From: Cerrena zonata
Lineage: Eukaryota > Basidiomycota > Agaricomycetes > Polyporales > Cerrenaceae
Direction of reading: 5' to 3'
NCBI GenBank assembly: GCA_038087015.1
Contig: JASBNA010000060.1
Location: 186,001 to 250,000 of the forward strand
Length of the DNA: 64,000 nt
Positions 9,078 through 18,462 of this stretch are shown here, in pieces. Each line of letters begins with the position of its first letter. Position 1 is the first letter of the stretch. The position numbers and the translations under genes are program-made. The notes below the pieces were generated by a model that saw only the letters and a program-made list of their open reading frames with translations, was not told the DNA's origin and made no database searches.

Positions 9078-11021
9078 TTAAATTTTTTTATTTTGTTCAA
9101 TTTTTAATTCTTCAGTTATTAAATCATCCAAATTTTCTAAATTCGATTGAATATTGATTTTAAAATTTATAATAAATTCAATAATTTTTTGAATTTTATC
9201 ATGTAAAATTGATTTTTGTTTAAAAATTTCGTGATTTAATTCGTCAAATTCAATTGATAAATTTTGTAAATTATTTTCAATCTCAATAATACCTTGGTTA
9301 GTATTAATTTTAATTGATCTCAATTCGCGATCCAATTTTTCAATTTGCAGTGAATAAGCAGTAGTATCGCTAATCATTGTTTCATATATTTCATCATAAG
9401 TAATTTTATTGGCATTTAATTTAGCTTCTAAATTTTCAATGGATTCTCGTTGTTCTAATATAGTTTCAGAAATTAGATCTCCTTGTTCTTGTAATTTAAT
9501 AACGTCATCTTGATCTTGATGGATTTTATTATTTAATTGGGATCTGAATTTTAATAATTCAATCTTTTCATCTTTTAAAGTCTTATTAATAATATCATTT
9601 GGTTTGAAAAAAATTGTCAAGAAATTATCATCGTTTAAAATCCCTTCATTTAATTGAATTTCAAAATTGTAGTTAATTGATGGTATTTTGTAAATTGTAT
9701 TATTATATTGTTTAATGAAATTATCTAAACTTTGATAATTTTTATTTAATTCAATATCTTTTGAATTTAATTTATTTTTCAAATCTTCAAATTTATTCGA
9801 TAAATTATCAATTAATTTTGATATCTTATCTCTTTCATTATTCAAATTATCAATATCATTAATTGTAAATCCTTTATTTATTAATTTTGATTCAATATCT
9901 TTTTTCTCTTCATTAAGTTTTGATAAATCTTCTTCACAATTGTTTATTTCTAATTGAATTTTATTTAATATTTCTGACCATTTTAATTTTCTTGATTCCA
10001 TTGTTTCTAAATATGCTTGAAATTTAATTAAATCACTTTCTAATGCTTTTGATTTATCTTCGCTTGTTTTCAATTCTTCAATTTTAAAATTTAATTCTTC
10101 ATATTCTTTTAATAAATCTTGATTATTTGAATTTAAATTATTTATAATATCAATCAATTTTTCATTAGCAATTTTTAAATCTTCATTCATTTGATTAGTT
10201 ATATTTGACAAATCTTCTTGATTAATATATAATTGATATGCTTTAGTTGTATTTTTAACATAAATCACATCTAATGGATCATCTGGTAACATTAATTCAT
10301 CATCATTAATATTTAAAAAACTTAAATTAACTTTTACTAACCAATACAACATTCCTAAGATAGCTGGCCAATTGGATCCTCCCACTGCAGTTATTTGGGA
10401 ACGATTGATACCGTCTAAATATGGATAATTTAGCATTTTCAATACATTAGTAACTTCGGTTTGAATTGATTTTGTAAATTTATAATTCGGATCTAATTTC
10501 CCATATAGAAATTGAAATATTAAAACAAAATCTTTTTGAGTTGGTTGCCTTAGAGTTCTTGTTGTTAAAGTGTGATTCATTTCCAATTCAAATCGATTTT
10601 TCGATAAGAAATCATATATTTCTTGTTGTATTAATGCTTGATAATTCTTATCTCTTAACGGACGGGGATCTGTTCTATAACCCGACAGTGGTTGCTGTTG
10701 TTGCTGTTGTAATTGAACTTGTGATGATGCTTGTTGGGAGGATGGGGCATTTACTGATGATTGGACATTGGCAGATGATTGCAGTGACGGTGGATGGGAC
10801 TGTTGATGATATATCGAGCTACGTCTTCTCTTATTACCATTAGCAGGGGTAGATAGTAGTATTGATCTTTTGGCAGAACCATTAGAGTTATTTGAATTGA
10901 CTATTGAATCAAATAGACCGCTCGATCGAAGTGGTCCATTAAGACTTGCTCTTGTTGCTCCTGCCATTGAAAGCCGTTTACTGGTCCTTCGAACCGATGA
11001 TAATATGGGAGTTTCGCTCAT
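9078..11021 (-). CDS. NDC80: Kinetochore protein Ndc80
   Basis: A protein of 647 residues, uninterrupted. The N-terminal ~110 residues are a basic, Ser/Gln-rich disordered tail, the segment regulated by Aurora B in other species. The calponin-homology domain spans roughly 118-240 (RPLRDKNYQALIQQEIYDFL, PTQKDFVLIFQFLYGKLDP, VLKMLNYPYL, AVGGSNWPAILGMLYWLV), the canonical Ndc80 signature. Residues ~260-640 are almost continuous coiled coil with strong heptads, broken near 430-450 where the Ndc80 loop lies. Ndc80 pairs with Nuf2 and is the main microtubule receptor of the kinetochore. The start ATG at 11021 is the only sensible one. Two Rap1-type sites lie 200-310 bp upstream. Confidence 0.95.
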   Translation of the reverse strand: MSETPILSSVRRTSKRLSMAGATRASLNGPLRSSGLFDSIVNSNNSNGSAKRSILLSTPANGNKRRRSSIYHQQSHPPSLQSSANVQSSVNAPSSQQASSQVQLQQQQQQPLSGYRTDPRPLRDKNYQALIQQEIYDFLSKNRFELEMNHTLTTRTLRQPTQKDFVLIFQFLYGKLDPNYKFTKSIQTEVTNVLKMLNYPYLDGINRSQITAVGGSNWPAILGMLYWLVKVNLSFLNINDDELMLPDDPLDVIYVKNTTKAYQLYINQEDLSNITNQMNEDLKIANEKLIDIINNLNSNNQDLLKEYEELNFKIEELKTSEDKSKALESDLIKFQAYLETMESRKLKWSEILNKIQLEINNCEEDLSKLNEEKKDIESKLINKGFTINDIDNLNNERDKISKLIDNLSNKFEDLKNKLNSKDIELNKNYQSLDNFIKQYNNTIYKIPSINYNFEIQLNEGILNDDNFLTIFFKPNDIINKTLKDEKIELLKFRSQLNNKIHQDQDDVIKLQEQGDLISETILEQRESIENLEAKLNANKITYDEIYETMISDTTAYSLQIEKLDRELRSIKINTNQGIIEIENNLQNLSIEFDELNHEIFKQKSILHDKIQKIIEFIINFKINIQSNLENLDDLITEELKIEQNKKI

Positions 11022-11226
11022 CTCTCGTTGATGCTGAACAAAGACAAACTATTTCCTGGAATACCGATCTGGAATTGCGAGAACTGAAGGAACGCTGCTT
11101 TGAGGATCTGTGGGCTCTTTATCAAGTGGCTCTCCTTGGTAATTGTATGAAACAGAAGAGTTGAAGGATTGATCTCTGGCGTCTATTTGTTTTTGTTTTG
11201 ATACTAGTTTTTCCTCTTTGTGGTGG

Positions 11227-11238
11227 TGCACGGGTGTG
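11227..11238 (-). promoter_or_regulatory. Rap1-type site upstream of NDC80
   Basis: TGCACGGGTGTG on the plus strand, i.e. CACACCCGTGCA on the coding strand of NDC80, 206 bp upstream of its ATG. Confidence 0.5.
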
Positions 11239-11319
11239 TTTTGTACAATTGGTACGTCCACGTATTTTCTGGTGTTTGGGTGTTTTGTTTTATAAAACGG
11301 TTAAAGCACGCGCATGTTT

Positions 11320-11331
11320 GGTGTACGGATG
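11320..11331 (+). promoter_or_regulatory. Interstitial telomere-core motif upstream of NDC80
   Basis: GGTGTACGGATG, a 12-base match to the conserved core of Candida telomere repeats. The flanking TT and T extend the match to the C. albicans repeat to about 15 bases from memory. It is followed by a short GT run. Confidence 0.55.
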
Positions 11332-11567
11332 TGTGTGTATGTGTGTGATGTAGATATCCGAGGGTGAGGGTGAGGTCGGAATTGACACGCAAAAATAATC
11401 CCTGCGGGAAAAAAGTTCCTCGCATCATCGAAGAAGCAAATTAGAGTGAAATCTTGTGGAACACCTGGAAACAGAAATTACAAAATTACATTAACAAGAT
11501 TAACTCTAGGGGAATTTCATTCCAGGAGATGGGGGGTTCAAGTGGTTGCAATAGGGTCCCTGCGTAA

Positions 11568-11620
11568 AGTTTGCGTATAGATGGCAGTTTGCGTATACTA
11601 TAGATTGTAGTTTGCGTATA
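11568..11620 (+). repeat. Three copies of AGTTTGCGTATA
   Basis: Exact 12-base copies occur at 11568-11579, 11586-11597 and 11609-11620. They lie about 510-560 bp upstream of the WHI5 ATG and are probably a clustered binding site. Confidence 0.6.
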
Positions 11621-12127
11621 GTTGAGATTGTTGAGTCTTTCAGTGCCAGTTGAGCATCCAACATGGACTGGTCAGATAGTTAAACTAGAGTACCATGCAT
11701 TGCTAGTGGTAACTTAGTATTCTGCAGCGTATATCGAGCGAAAAGAACAAGTGAAAGAGTTTCAATGAATGAAAGGTTGTGAAGGTTACCCTTTAACTTT
11801 GAATTTCAACCAAAACAAGCCAAACTGAAAACAAATTGTCTATTTTTTTTTTTTTTTTTTTTGGTTTTTTTACTTGTTCGTTCTTTGTTTTTGTTAAGAC
11901 ACATAAATAAACAGAAAATATAAGGGAAACAGAGGAAAAAATTGACCAGCTATACAAGGAGCTACTCAGTTTGACTACTACTTGTTTCAGCTACTTGTTT
12001 AAAGTTAATATTGAGAATTTCAACAGTAGGTACGACTTTGTTGGCTTTAATTTCATAAAATTTGATAATTTATAAAACGGTTGATTCTTGTCAGTATTTT
12101 ATAATAAAGTTGCAGTTAAATAGAAAT

Positions 12128-13486
12128 ATGAGTAGTGGTAAACCAACAACACCAATATCTCTGCCCAAACTTCCAAAGGAAGTTAAGTTGAATGCACCAG
12201 CAACTCCTCCTTCCAAAACAAGGTCTAAAAGATTACTGGGGACTTATCTTAAAACTCCTGATCAAAATAGTGAATCGGTACCATTTTCACCATCATTGAA
12301 ACGTTCTAGTAGTGGTTCATTTAAATCCCCTGATTATAAATTAAATACCAATAATAATACTACGACCAACGTCCCATCCCCATATTCATCCAACTTATTG
12401 AAAACACCAAGACACACTGGATACGATTCCGATGATGAAGAGCATCCAAAATCAAAATTTCAAAAAACACCTCAATTTTTCAGTCCTGGTAAAAAATTAT
12501 TTACTAATGATGATAGTAAAGAAGATTTGAATGAAATAAGTTCTAAGATTAAAAACAGATTAAGTTCAGCTTTTGATAAATTACAAAATGATTCAACTAC
12601 AAAGGAAAGACCTACTTCTTTAACTTTTACTGATTTATCTTTGAATCTTAATAATAATGAACAATCTCCAACTAAAAAATTAAAACCTTCAATGAATGAA
12701 AAATGGTCTCCTTCATTGTCGGTTCAAAAGGCTAATTTAAATTTACAAACTTTACAACAAAGTCCCTTACCTAAAAGTTCTCCTACTTTTAGTCAGTATT
12801 CTAAATTTGATGGTGCTCGTCAAACTTTATTTCAAGAAGCAACAATTCAACCAAATTCTCAAAGAAATCATCCCGAAGGTTCCTTAAAACAATCTCCTGT
12901 ATTAGTAAATGATCACGAAGAAAGAATTATCCTACCAAGTCCTGATGAAGAATTAAGTGCTCAAAATGCTTTGTTGGCAGCTTTATCAAGACAACAAAGA
13001 AGAAAATCAAAATCTTTTAGTTCAAATTCAAGTCCAAAAAGAAAATCTTTCCAATCTTTGAATGAACCTGCTATTGTATTACCAACGGTAGCATCTCCAA
13101 ATACTCCTCCTTCACTGAGTTCAAAAAACCAGCCTTCGGTTAAACTCCCTTCTTTAAATATGGCTTTAAATCCAAAAGAAAATATTTCAACTCCAAAATC
13201 AAATAATACTCCTTTGAATAATGAACAGGACGCAGTTCTTTCGTTGATGTCATTATCTTCTCCTCAATCCCTAAATTTTAATAAGAGTCAAGTTAAAAAA
13301 CAACAAACTCCCTCTTCTTCAAGATCTTCTTCGGTGGCTAGTCCTCAATTACCTCCTACGTTACCTCCCATAACCGGTTTAATTCATGGTGCTACTAGAA
13401 GAACTACTCAAGTTATTGATGATAATGATGCTACCGATATAGAAGAAGATGAAGGTACTGATGACGATCATGATTCTACAATTTGA
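12128..13486 (+). CDS. WHI5: G1/S transcription repressor Whi5
   Basis: A Ser/Pro-rich, largely disordered protein of 452 residues starting at the ATG at 12128. Several short blocks line up in order with S. cerevisiae Whi5. These are a helix IKNRLSSAFDKLQND (~residue 140, matching the Whi5 helix LRTRLNYALVKLQN), SAQNALLAALSRQQ (~276), AVLSLMSLSSPQ (~370) and an acidic end with TDIEEDEGTDDD. More than a dozen SP/TP sites fit CDK phosphorylation. Whi5 binds SBF/MBF and is removed by Cln-Cdk phosphorylation at Start. The close relative Nrm1 shares the motif, so a WHI5/NRM1-family call is safest. CTG-clade yeasts may keep a single member. The 3' end converges on the sugar porter. Confidence 0.75.
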   Translation: MSSGKPTTPISLPKLPKEVKLNAPATPPSKTRSKRLLGTYLKTPDQNSESVPFSPSLKRSSSGSFKSPDYKLNTNNNTTTNVPSPYSSNLLKTPRHTGYDSDDEEHPKSKFQKTPQFFSPGKKLFTNDDSKEDLNEISSKIKNRLSSAFDKLQNDSTTKERPTSLTFTDLSLNLNNNEQSPTKKLKPSMNEKWSPSLSVQKANLNLQTLQQSPLPKSSPTFSQYSKFDGARQTLFQEATIQPNSQRNHPEGSLKQSPVLVNDHEERIILPSPDEELSAQNALLAALSRQQRRKSKSFSSNSSPKRKSFQSLNEPAIVLPTVASPNTPPSLSSKNQPSVKLPSLNMALNPKENISTPKSNNTPLNNEQDAVLSLMSLSSPQSLNFNKSQVKKQQTPSSSRSSSVASPQLPPTLPPITGLIHGATRRTTQVIDDNDATDIEEDEGTDDDHDSTI

Positions 13487-13611
13487 TGATTGAATGGAAT
13501 GCCTTATGAACATTAATGAAATTACGAATATACTGACTACGAATATACTGACAATTACGAATGTATTGATAGAAATATAGAATTTTTTTTTTTGTTTTTT
13601 GTTTTTTAGTT

Positions 13612-15273
13612 TTACTGTAAAGCATCTTCAAATTTCTTAGACCTTGCAATCTTAGATAACCTGATACTCTCCTTAACTGGGTTAGTAGTTTCGAACATTT
13701 TTTCAATTTCTTCCAAGGTTAAAGCACTAGTTTCCACAAAGAAGAAATAAACAATCAGCAATTGAAATAAATCCCAAAATACAAAGAATACATAGTACCA
13801 GTACTTGATATTCTCCATTGCAACTGGTGCAGAATATAAATTGACAAATGATGCAACGTTTGAGATTAAAAAGTAGAGCACCATCCCTCTTACTCTCATA
13901 TCATTCGACATAACTTCAGAAGGATAAATTGGTTGGATTGAAGTGAATGCAAAGGCAAAGAATACCGTACTGAAAATATAAATAAATGCAATTCCTGCTG
14001 CTGCTGCTTGTTTGTTATCAGAGTCTTGTTGGAAGAATTTGGAACTTACTGCCAAACCAACAAAACAAATTATAAATCCAATATGAGCATAGATTAATAT
14101 CACTCTTCTTGGAATCTTATCTCTTAATAACCCACCACAAACCGCAAATATAAGACATAGGATATTATTAATACCAGTTAATAATAAACGAGTAGTTGCA
14201 TTTTCAATCCCCATTTGTAAAAATAATGTGGTTATATAATAAGTAATAACTTGATTCCCACTAAATTGATTAAACCATGACCAACATAAAACAATAAAAG
14301 ACTTCTTACGATTAGCTTTTGTATTAATGAAAACTCTGAAATCCAAATAATCTTTTGGTTTTAAAAATCCGTTAACTGCAAAAGATCTTTCAATTTGTTG
14401 AAATTCTGCTTGAACCACTGGATGATTTGCATCTCCATTAGCATGATACTTAACAATGATTTCTCTTGCCTTTTCTTTATTACCTTTGGCGTATAACCAA
14501 CGAGGACTTTCGGGAAATGTCCAAACGAAAAGAAGAACAATACCTGGACATAAAAGTTGTAACCAAAGAGCAATTTTGAAAGAATTTGGAGTACCTTTAT
14601 AATGAATTGAAGTACCGTACATACACCAAGTAGCAATGATTGAACCCAAATAATAACAAGTATTTAAAACCCCAATTAAAAACCCCAAATCAGGTGGAAT
14701 CATCTCAACCATATAGACCGGAGCTGCCAGTAAGGTAATTGTTGAAAAAAATGAAACAAAAAATCTTCCAGCGATAAATAAATTATGATTAGCACTAACT
14801 GACATGAGTATAGTAAATATAACTATTCCAATAAGCCCGACAATCATTGTCTTAACTCTACCAATGGAATCACTCAACCAAAGAAACCCGACCGAGCAAA
14901 TGGCCCCAGCCGAGTAAATGGAAAACACCAACCCCGTGCCATCAGCACTCCCCGATAAATCATAATAATCTTGATATTCATCCAATGTATTGATACTGGT
15001 CATCAAACTACCATCAAACCCATTCATTGTTGAACTTAAAAACAAACAAAAACATATCAAATATATGTGGAATCTTGTTTTCGTCCATTTACTAATGGGA
15101 TGGGTTCGAACTATATGTTTCAAAGAAATTTCTGGCTCATCAGTATCCAATGGAGCCAAGATTGGTAAACCATGTTCATCAGTAGCATCTTCCTTATGTT
15201 CGATTTCGTGTTTAGCAGTTTTTTCAGGTAGTTCCTGAAGTGAAGCTTCTTTAACCGAAGATGAAGAGCTCAT
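13612..15273 (-). CDS. MFS sugar porter, lactose-permease-like (mannoside cluster)
   Basis: A membrane protein of 553 residues with a ~70-residue cytosolic N-terminus and twelve predicted helices. Sugar-porter hallmarks are DSIGRVK after TM2 (~140), PESPRWL after TM6 (~254), QFSGNQVITYY in TM7, a DKIPRR repeat of the loop motif, and an acidic VETSALTLEEIEKMF end (VETKG-like). The overall look is that of the Lac12-type oligosaccharide permeases rather than Hxt hexose carriers. It is divergent from a beta-mannosidase gene with 407 bp between them. This suggests import of beta-mannosides such as mannobiose, but substrate cannot be read from sequence. The start at 15273 is followed by a Ser run typical of yeast N-termini. 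Confidence 0.8.
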   Translation of the reverse strand: MSSSSSVKEASLQELPEKTAKHEIEHKEDATDEHGLPILAPLDTDEPEISLKHIVRTHPISKWTKTRFHIYLICFCLFLSSTMNGFDGSLMTSINTLDEYQDYYDLSGSADGTGLVFSIYSAGAICSVGFLWLSDSIGRVKTMIVGLIGIVIFTILMSVSANHNLFIAGRFFVSFFSTITLLAAPVYMVEMIPPDLGFLIGVLNTCYYLGSIIATWCMYGTSIHYKGTPNSFKIALWLQLLCPGIVLLFVWTFPESPRWLYAKGNKEKAREIIVKYHANGDANHPVVQAEFQQIERSFAVNGFLKPKDYLDFRVFINTKANRKKSFIVLCWSWFNQFSGNQVITYYITTLFLQMGIENATTRLLLTGINNILCLIFAVCGGLLRDKIPRRVILIYAHIGFIICFVGLAVSSKFFQQDSDNKQAAAAGIAFIYIFSTVFFAFAFTSIQPIYPSEVMSNDMRVRGMVLYFLISNVASFVNLYSAPVAMENIKYWYYVFFVFWDLFQLLIVYFFFVETSALTLEEIEKMFETTNPVKESIRLSKIARSKKFEDALQ

Positions 15274-15496
15274 TATTAAATCTGAATAAATTAAACCGAG
15301 ATAAAATAAAGATTAAACGAATGAAGATAAACTTTGAAAGAAAAATATCTGAACCTCCAGACTATTTATATTCTGATCTCAACAAAGTTCTCCACAACCC
15401 CATATTCTCCATTCCAAACAATATGGATATACCCAAAGATTACGACTTTATACGAAGTAGGAGCGGAGGGGTTGCCCAAAAAGGATCTCGTCCCTG

Positions 15497-15506
15497 AAAT
15501 CTGGGG
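15497..15506 (+). promoter_or_regulatory. Near-consensus Mig1 site
   Basis: AAATCTGGGG, preceded by G. It matches WWWWTSYGGGG except for the first W. Confidence 0.45.
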
Positions 15507-15546
15507 AAGTCCCTATACGCTATTGGGGTGCACGCCGTGTGTCGCC

Positions 15547-15557
15547 AAAATGCGGGG
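15547..15557 (+). promoter_or_regulatory. Consensus Mig1 glucose-repression site
   Basis: AAAATGCGGGG, a full match to the yeast Mig1 consensus WWWWTSYGGGG. It lies 124 bp upstream of the mannosidase start and 274 bp from that of the porter. Confidence 0.6.
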
Positions 15558-15680
15558 CACGCAATTTGTAAGTGCGCTGTTCTGAAAAGGGCAACTTGTC
15601 CGTTTGCCATAGTAAACCCAAGGGATAACTAGGGCGATGGTGGGGGACACCATCATTTCTTTTATAGCTTTTGGTTAAGG

Positions 15681-18149
15681 ATGACAGTGATTAAGATTGG
15701 TGGTACCGCAGACAAGGACAGTCTGAGTGGAAGAAGGCAAGGGATGATACCCACGGGAATCAGATTCATTTGGATCTAATTAAGAATGGGGAGATTCCTG
15801 ATCCTTTTGTAGATGATAATGAAAAAAAGGTCCAATGGGTTGGCAAAGTGGATTGGGAGTATAAGACCGACTTGGGTGCATCTGCCAGGGACCGGACGGT
15901 GGTGTTTGAAGGTTTGGATACGTTCGGGGAGGTTTACGTTGATGGTGAATTGAAATTGGTGACTGATAATATGTTTGTTGAGTATCGATTAGCGATTCCT
16001 TCAACCCCAGTTGAATTGAAGATTCTTTTCCGGAATGCATTGCACGAATCCCGAAAGCTCGAGCAGAAGAATGGGGGGTTTTATTGTTCCAATGGGGAAT
16101 CGAGTAGGGTCCATGTCCGGAAAGCCCAGTATCACTATGGCTGGGACTGGGGCCCGTTGCTATTGACTTGTGGGCCTTGGAGACCGGTCCGAGTAGAGGA
16201 GGATCTGGTGGAGTTGGCCAATTTGAAGATTGATTATCAATTCGAAGCGGGCCAAGTTGAGTTGAAGTTTGAAGCTGATATATTGAATAATGACGATTTC
16301 GAGATGGTTTTCCGGGATACAAAGGTGCAAGTCATTGTGAATGATGGTAACACTAGCTATGAGTGTATGACAGCAGTTGAGCAGTCCGGGGTCAACGCAG
16401 TGGGGACGATCTATATTGAAAATCCAAAGTTATGGTGGCCAATTAACCATGGGAATCAGTTTTTGTATGACGTGCAAGCTAATTTGATTGAGAACAATCG
16501 GATAATCAGTCAATGCAAGAGGAAATTAGGCATTAGAAAGACCCAATTGGTTCAAACTAAGTTGGAAAAGGGTAAGACGTTTTATTTTGAAATCAATGAT
16601 ACACCAATATTCATTAATGGATGTAATTGGATCCCCAGTCACTCTTTCCACAGTGATACTACCAAGGCACACTATCAAGAGTGGATTAAATTGATAAAAG
16701 ATGCCAATTTTAATCTTATTAGAGTCTGGGGTGGGGGTATTTGGGAACCAGACTGGTTTTATGAATTATGCGATTATCACGGTATATTAATTTGGCACGA
16801 TTTCATGTTTGCTTGTGCAATGTATCCTGCTTATGATTCCTTTTTGAATAACGTTAAGCTTGAAGTAAAACAACAATTGACCAGATTGCAAAAATTCACC
16901 AGTATTATAATATACGCCGGTAATAATGAGGATTACCAAATTGCAGAACAATTGGGTAAAGTGAAGTTCCCAGCTCAAATCATTTATGAAAAAATCTTAC
17001 CCCGGATGGTGGATGAGATTATTGGTGATAAAGCTGCTTATCATTGGGGGTGTCCATATAGTCCAAGTGACGGTGAGTATATTCCAACTAGCGATCCTAC
17101 AGTTGGTGATATTCATCAATGGAATGTTTGGCATGGAACTCAAGAAAAATACCAGGATTGGGATAAGCTCATTGGAAGATTTATTCTGGAATTTGGAATG
17201 TTGGCGTTTGCCAATCATCAAACATTACAAGAATATATTACTAAATTACAATACCCACAACTGCAGATGATGGATCTTCATAATAAAGCCGTTGGCTTTG
17301 AAAGAAGATTAGCATTGTATGTAATGGAAAATGTCAAGGTTGACACAATGGATTTAGAAAACTGGATTTATTTAACCCAGTTGATTCAAAGTGAATGTTT
17401 GTCAATGGCTTATAGGTATTGGAAAAGAAAATGGCAAAATCATGAATGTGGTGGGTGTATTGTTTGGCAAATCAATGATTGTTATCCAGTGAATTCGTGG
17501 AGCATTGTTGATTTTGCCAAACGTCCCAAATTAGCTTATTATTCGATTAAAAGAGAATGTCAGCCAATTATAGGCGGGTTGAAGAGAGATTTCTAGTAAA
17601 ATAAATCAAGATTATGACGAACCAGATGATTTGTCTGAACAACTTCCATTGCACGATTTCACTCCTAGATTGTATGAGGTTGATGCTTGGATTGGTAATT
17701 TCACCCAACTGGCTAGAGTAATCGAGTATCGAATTGATATTTATAACAAGTTCACGTTAAGAAAAAGCTTCAAAAATGAAGTCTCCGTCAATGCTAATAC
17801 CACTAAAGAGTTTCTAAATAATTATAAATTACAAGACTGGAATGATTTGGTGGTACTAACCATCTTTGAAAATGGAGTTCAAATTCACCAGACCAGTGAT
17901 TGGCCCCAGCCACTAAAGTACATTGAATGGCCCACCACGCATATTGCTACAAGAGTCAAACAAGTTGGTCCAGAAAAATACGAAATGACATTAACTACAG
18001 ATCAACCAGTGAAAGGAGTGATGATTCAAATACAAGATTCATCCCATCAAATCACTGATAACGGATTTGATCTTTTCCCTTATCAAAGCCATCAGGTTAT
18101 TGTTTATGACAATAGACCCTTTACATATGGCATTAAGTATCTTAAATAG
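15681..18149 (+). CDS. GH2 beta-mannosidase, cytosolic (two frame breaks)
   Basis: Beta-mannosidase that releases mannose from beta-1,4-mannosides. Order: N-terminal jelly-roll (HLDLIKNGEIPDPF, EGLDTFGEVYVDG, HYGWDWGP), Ig-like domain, then the TIM barrel. Barrel signs are WGGGIWEPD, WHDFMFACAMYP, the acid/base Glu in AGNNED (codon 16928-16930) and the nucleophile Glu in the LEFGM block (17189-17191). The block's preceding CTG should be Ser, as in the family's SE[FY]G. No signal peptide is visible, so it is probably intracellular and paired with the divergent permease. Two frame changes occur: a missing base between the ATG at 15681 and 15695, and an extra base near 17588. After the second, the reading continues as EISSKINQDYDEPDD to the TAG at 18147. 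Corrected length is ~820. The gene is dispensable in principle, so real decay cannot be excluded, though two indels in an otherwise intact catalytic frame suggest error. Confidence 0.85.
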
Positions 18150-18324
18150 TGGCAGCCAATTACTGCCGACTTAAACATAACGCAATAAAGTTGCAGCCAA
18201 TAATTGCTGAGTAGTAAGTAATCCTTGTGACGAAATGCCGATACCGGAGTCTCGTTTTTATACCGGTTTAGGAATGAAAGTGAGGTCGTGCGCTTTTGCA
18301 CCATCATTCGAAAAAGAAAGAAAG

Positions 18325-18360
<36 letters not shown>

Positions 18361-18462
18361 AGATATAACAACGCTTAGTAATTTTATAAAAATTTTTTCG
18401 TATCATTATATAAACCAGCCAAGTCAAGTTCTAATTTTCTTTCAATAAGATATATTACAAGG
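18150..18462. other. Intergenic region beta-mannosidase / DRE2
   Basis: It contains two GCAGCCAAT copies (18152 and 18193), each within an imperfect dyad, and an uninterrupted A tract at 18325-18357 (33 bp). No gene is present. Confidence 0.6.
18325..18357 (+). repeat. A33 homopolymer
   Basis: An uninterrupted poly(dA) tract about 105 bp upstream of the DRE2 ATG, probably nucleosome-excluding. Its exact length is uncertain in any read technology. Confidence 0.8.

Larger units (their letters stand above)
11022..12127. other. Divergent promoter NDC80 / WHI5
   Basis: No gene is apparent. It holds two Rap1-type/telomere-core sites (11227-11238, 11320-11331), a GCACGCGC element near 11306 resembling the MBF core, three copies of AGTTTGCGTATA (11568, 11586, 11609) and a T tract near 11843-11870. 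Confidence 0.6.
15274..15680. promoter_or_regulatory. Shared promoter of sugar porter and beta-mannosidase
   Basis: A 407-bp divergent promoter. The half near the mannosidase (15450-15650) is GC-rich and contains one perfect and one near-perfect Mig1-type site. This points to glucose repression of both genes. Confidence 0.65.

Noticed and set aside
15780..16322. 180-codon minus-strand ORF opposite the beta-mannosidase
   Set aside because: Shadow ORF arising in the GC-rich 5' half; the plus strand carries clear GH2 motifs.
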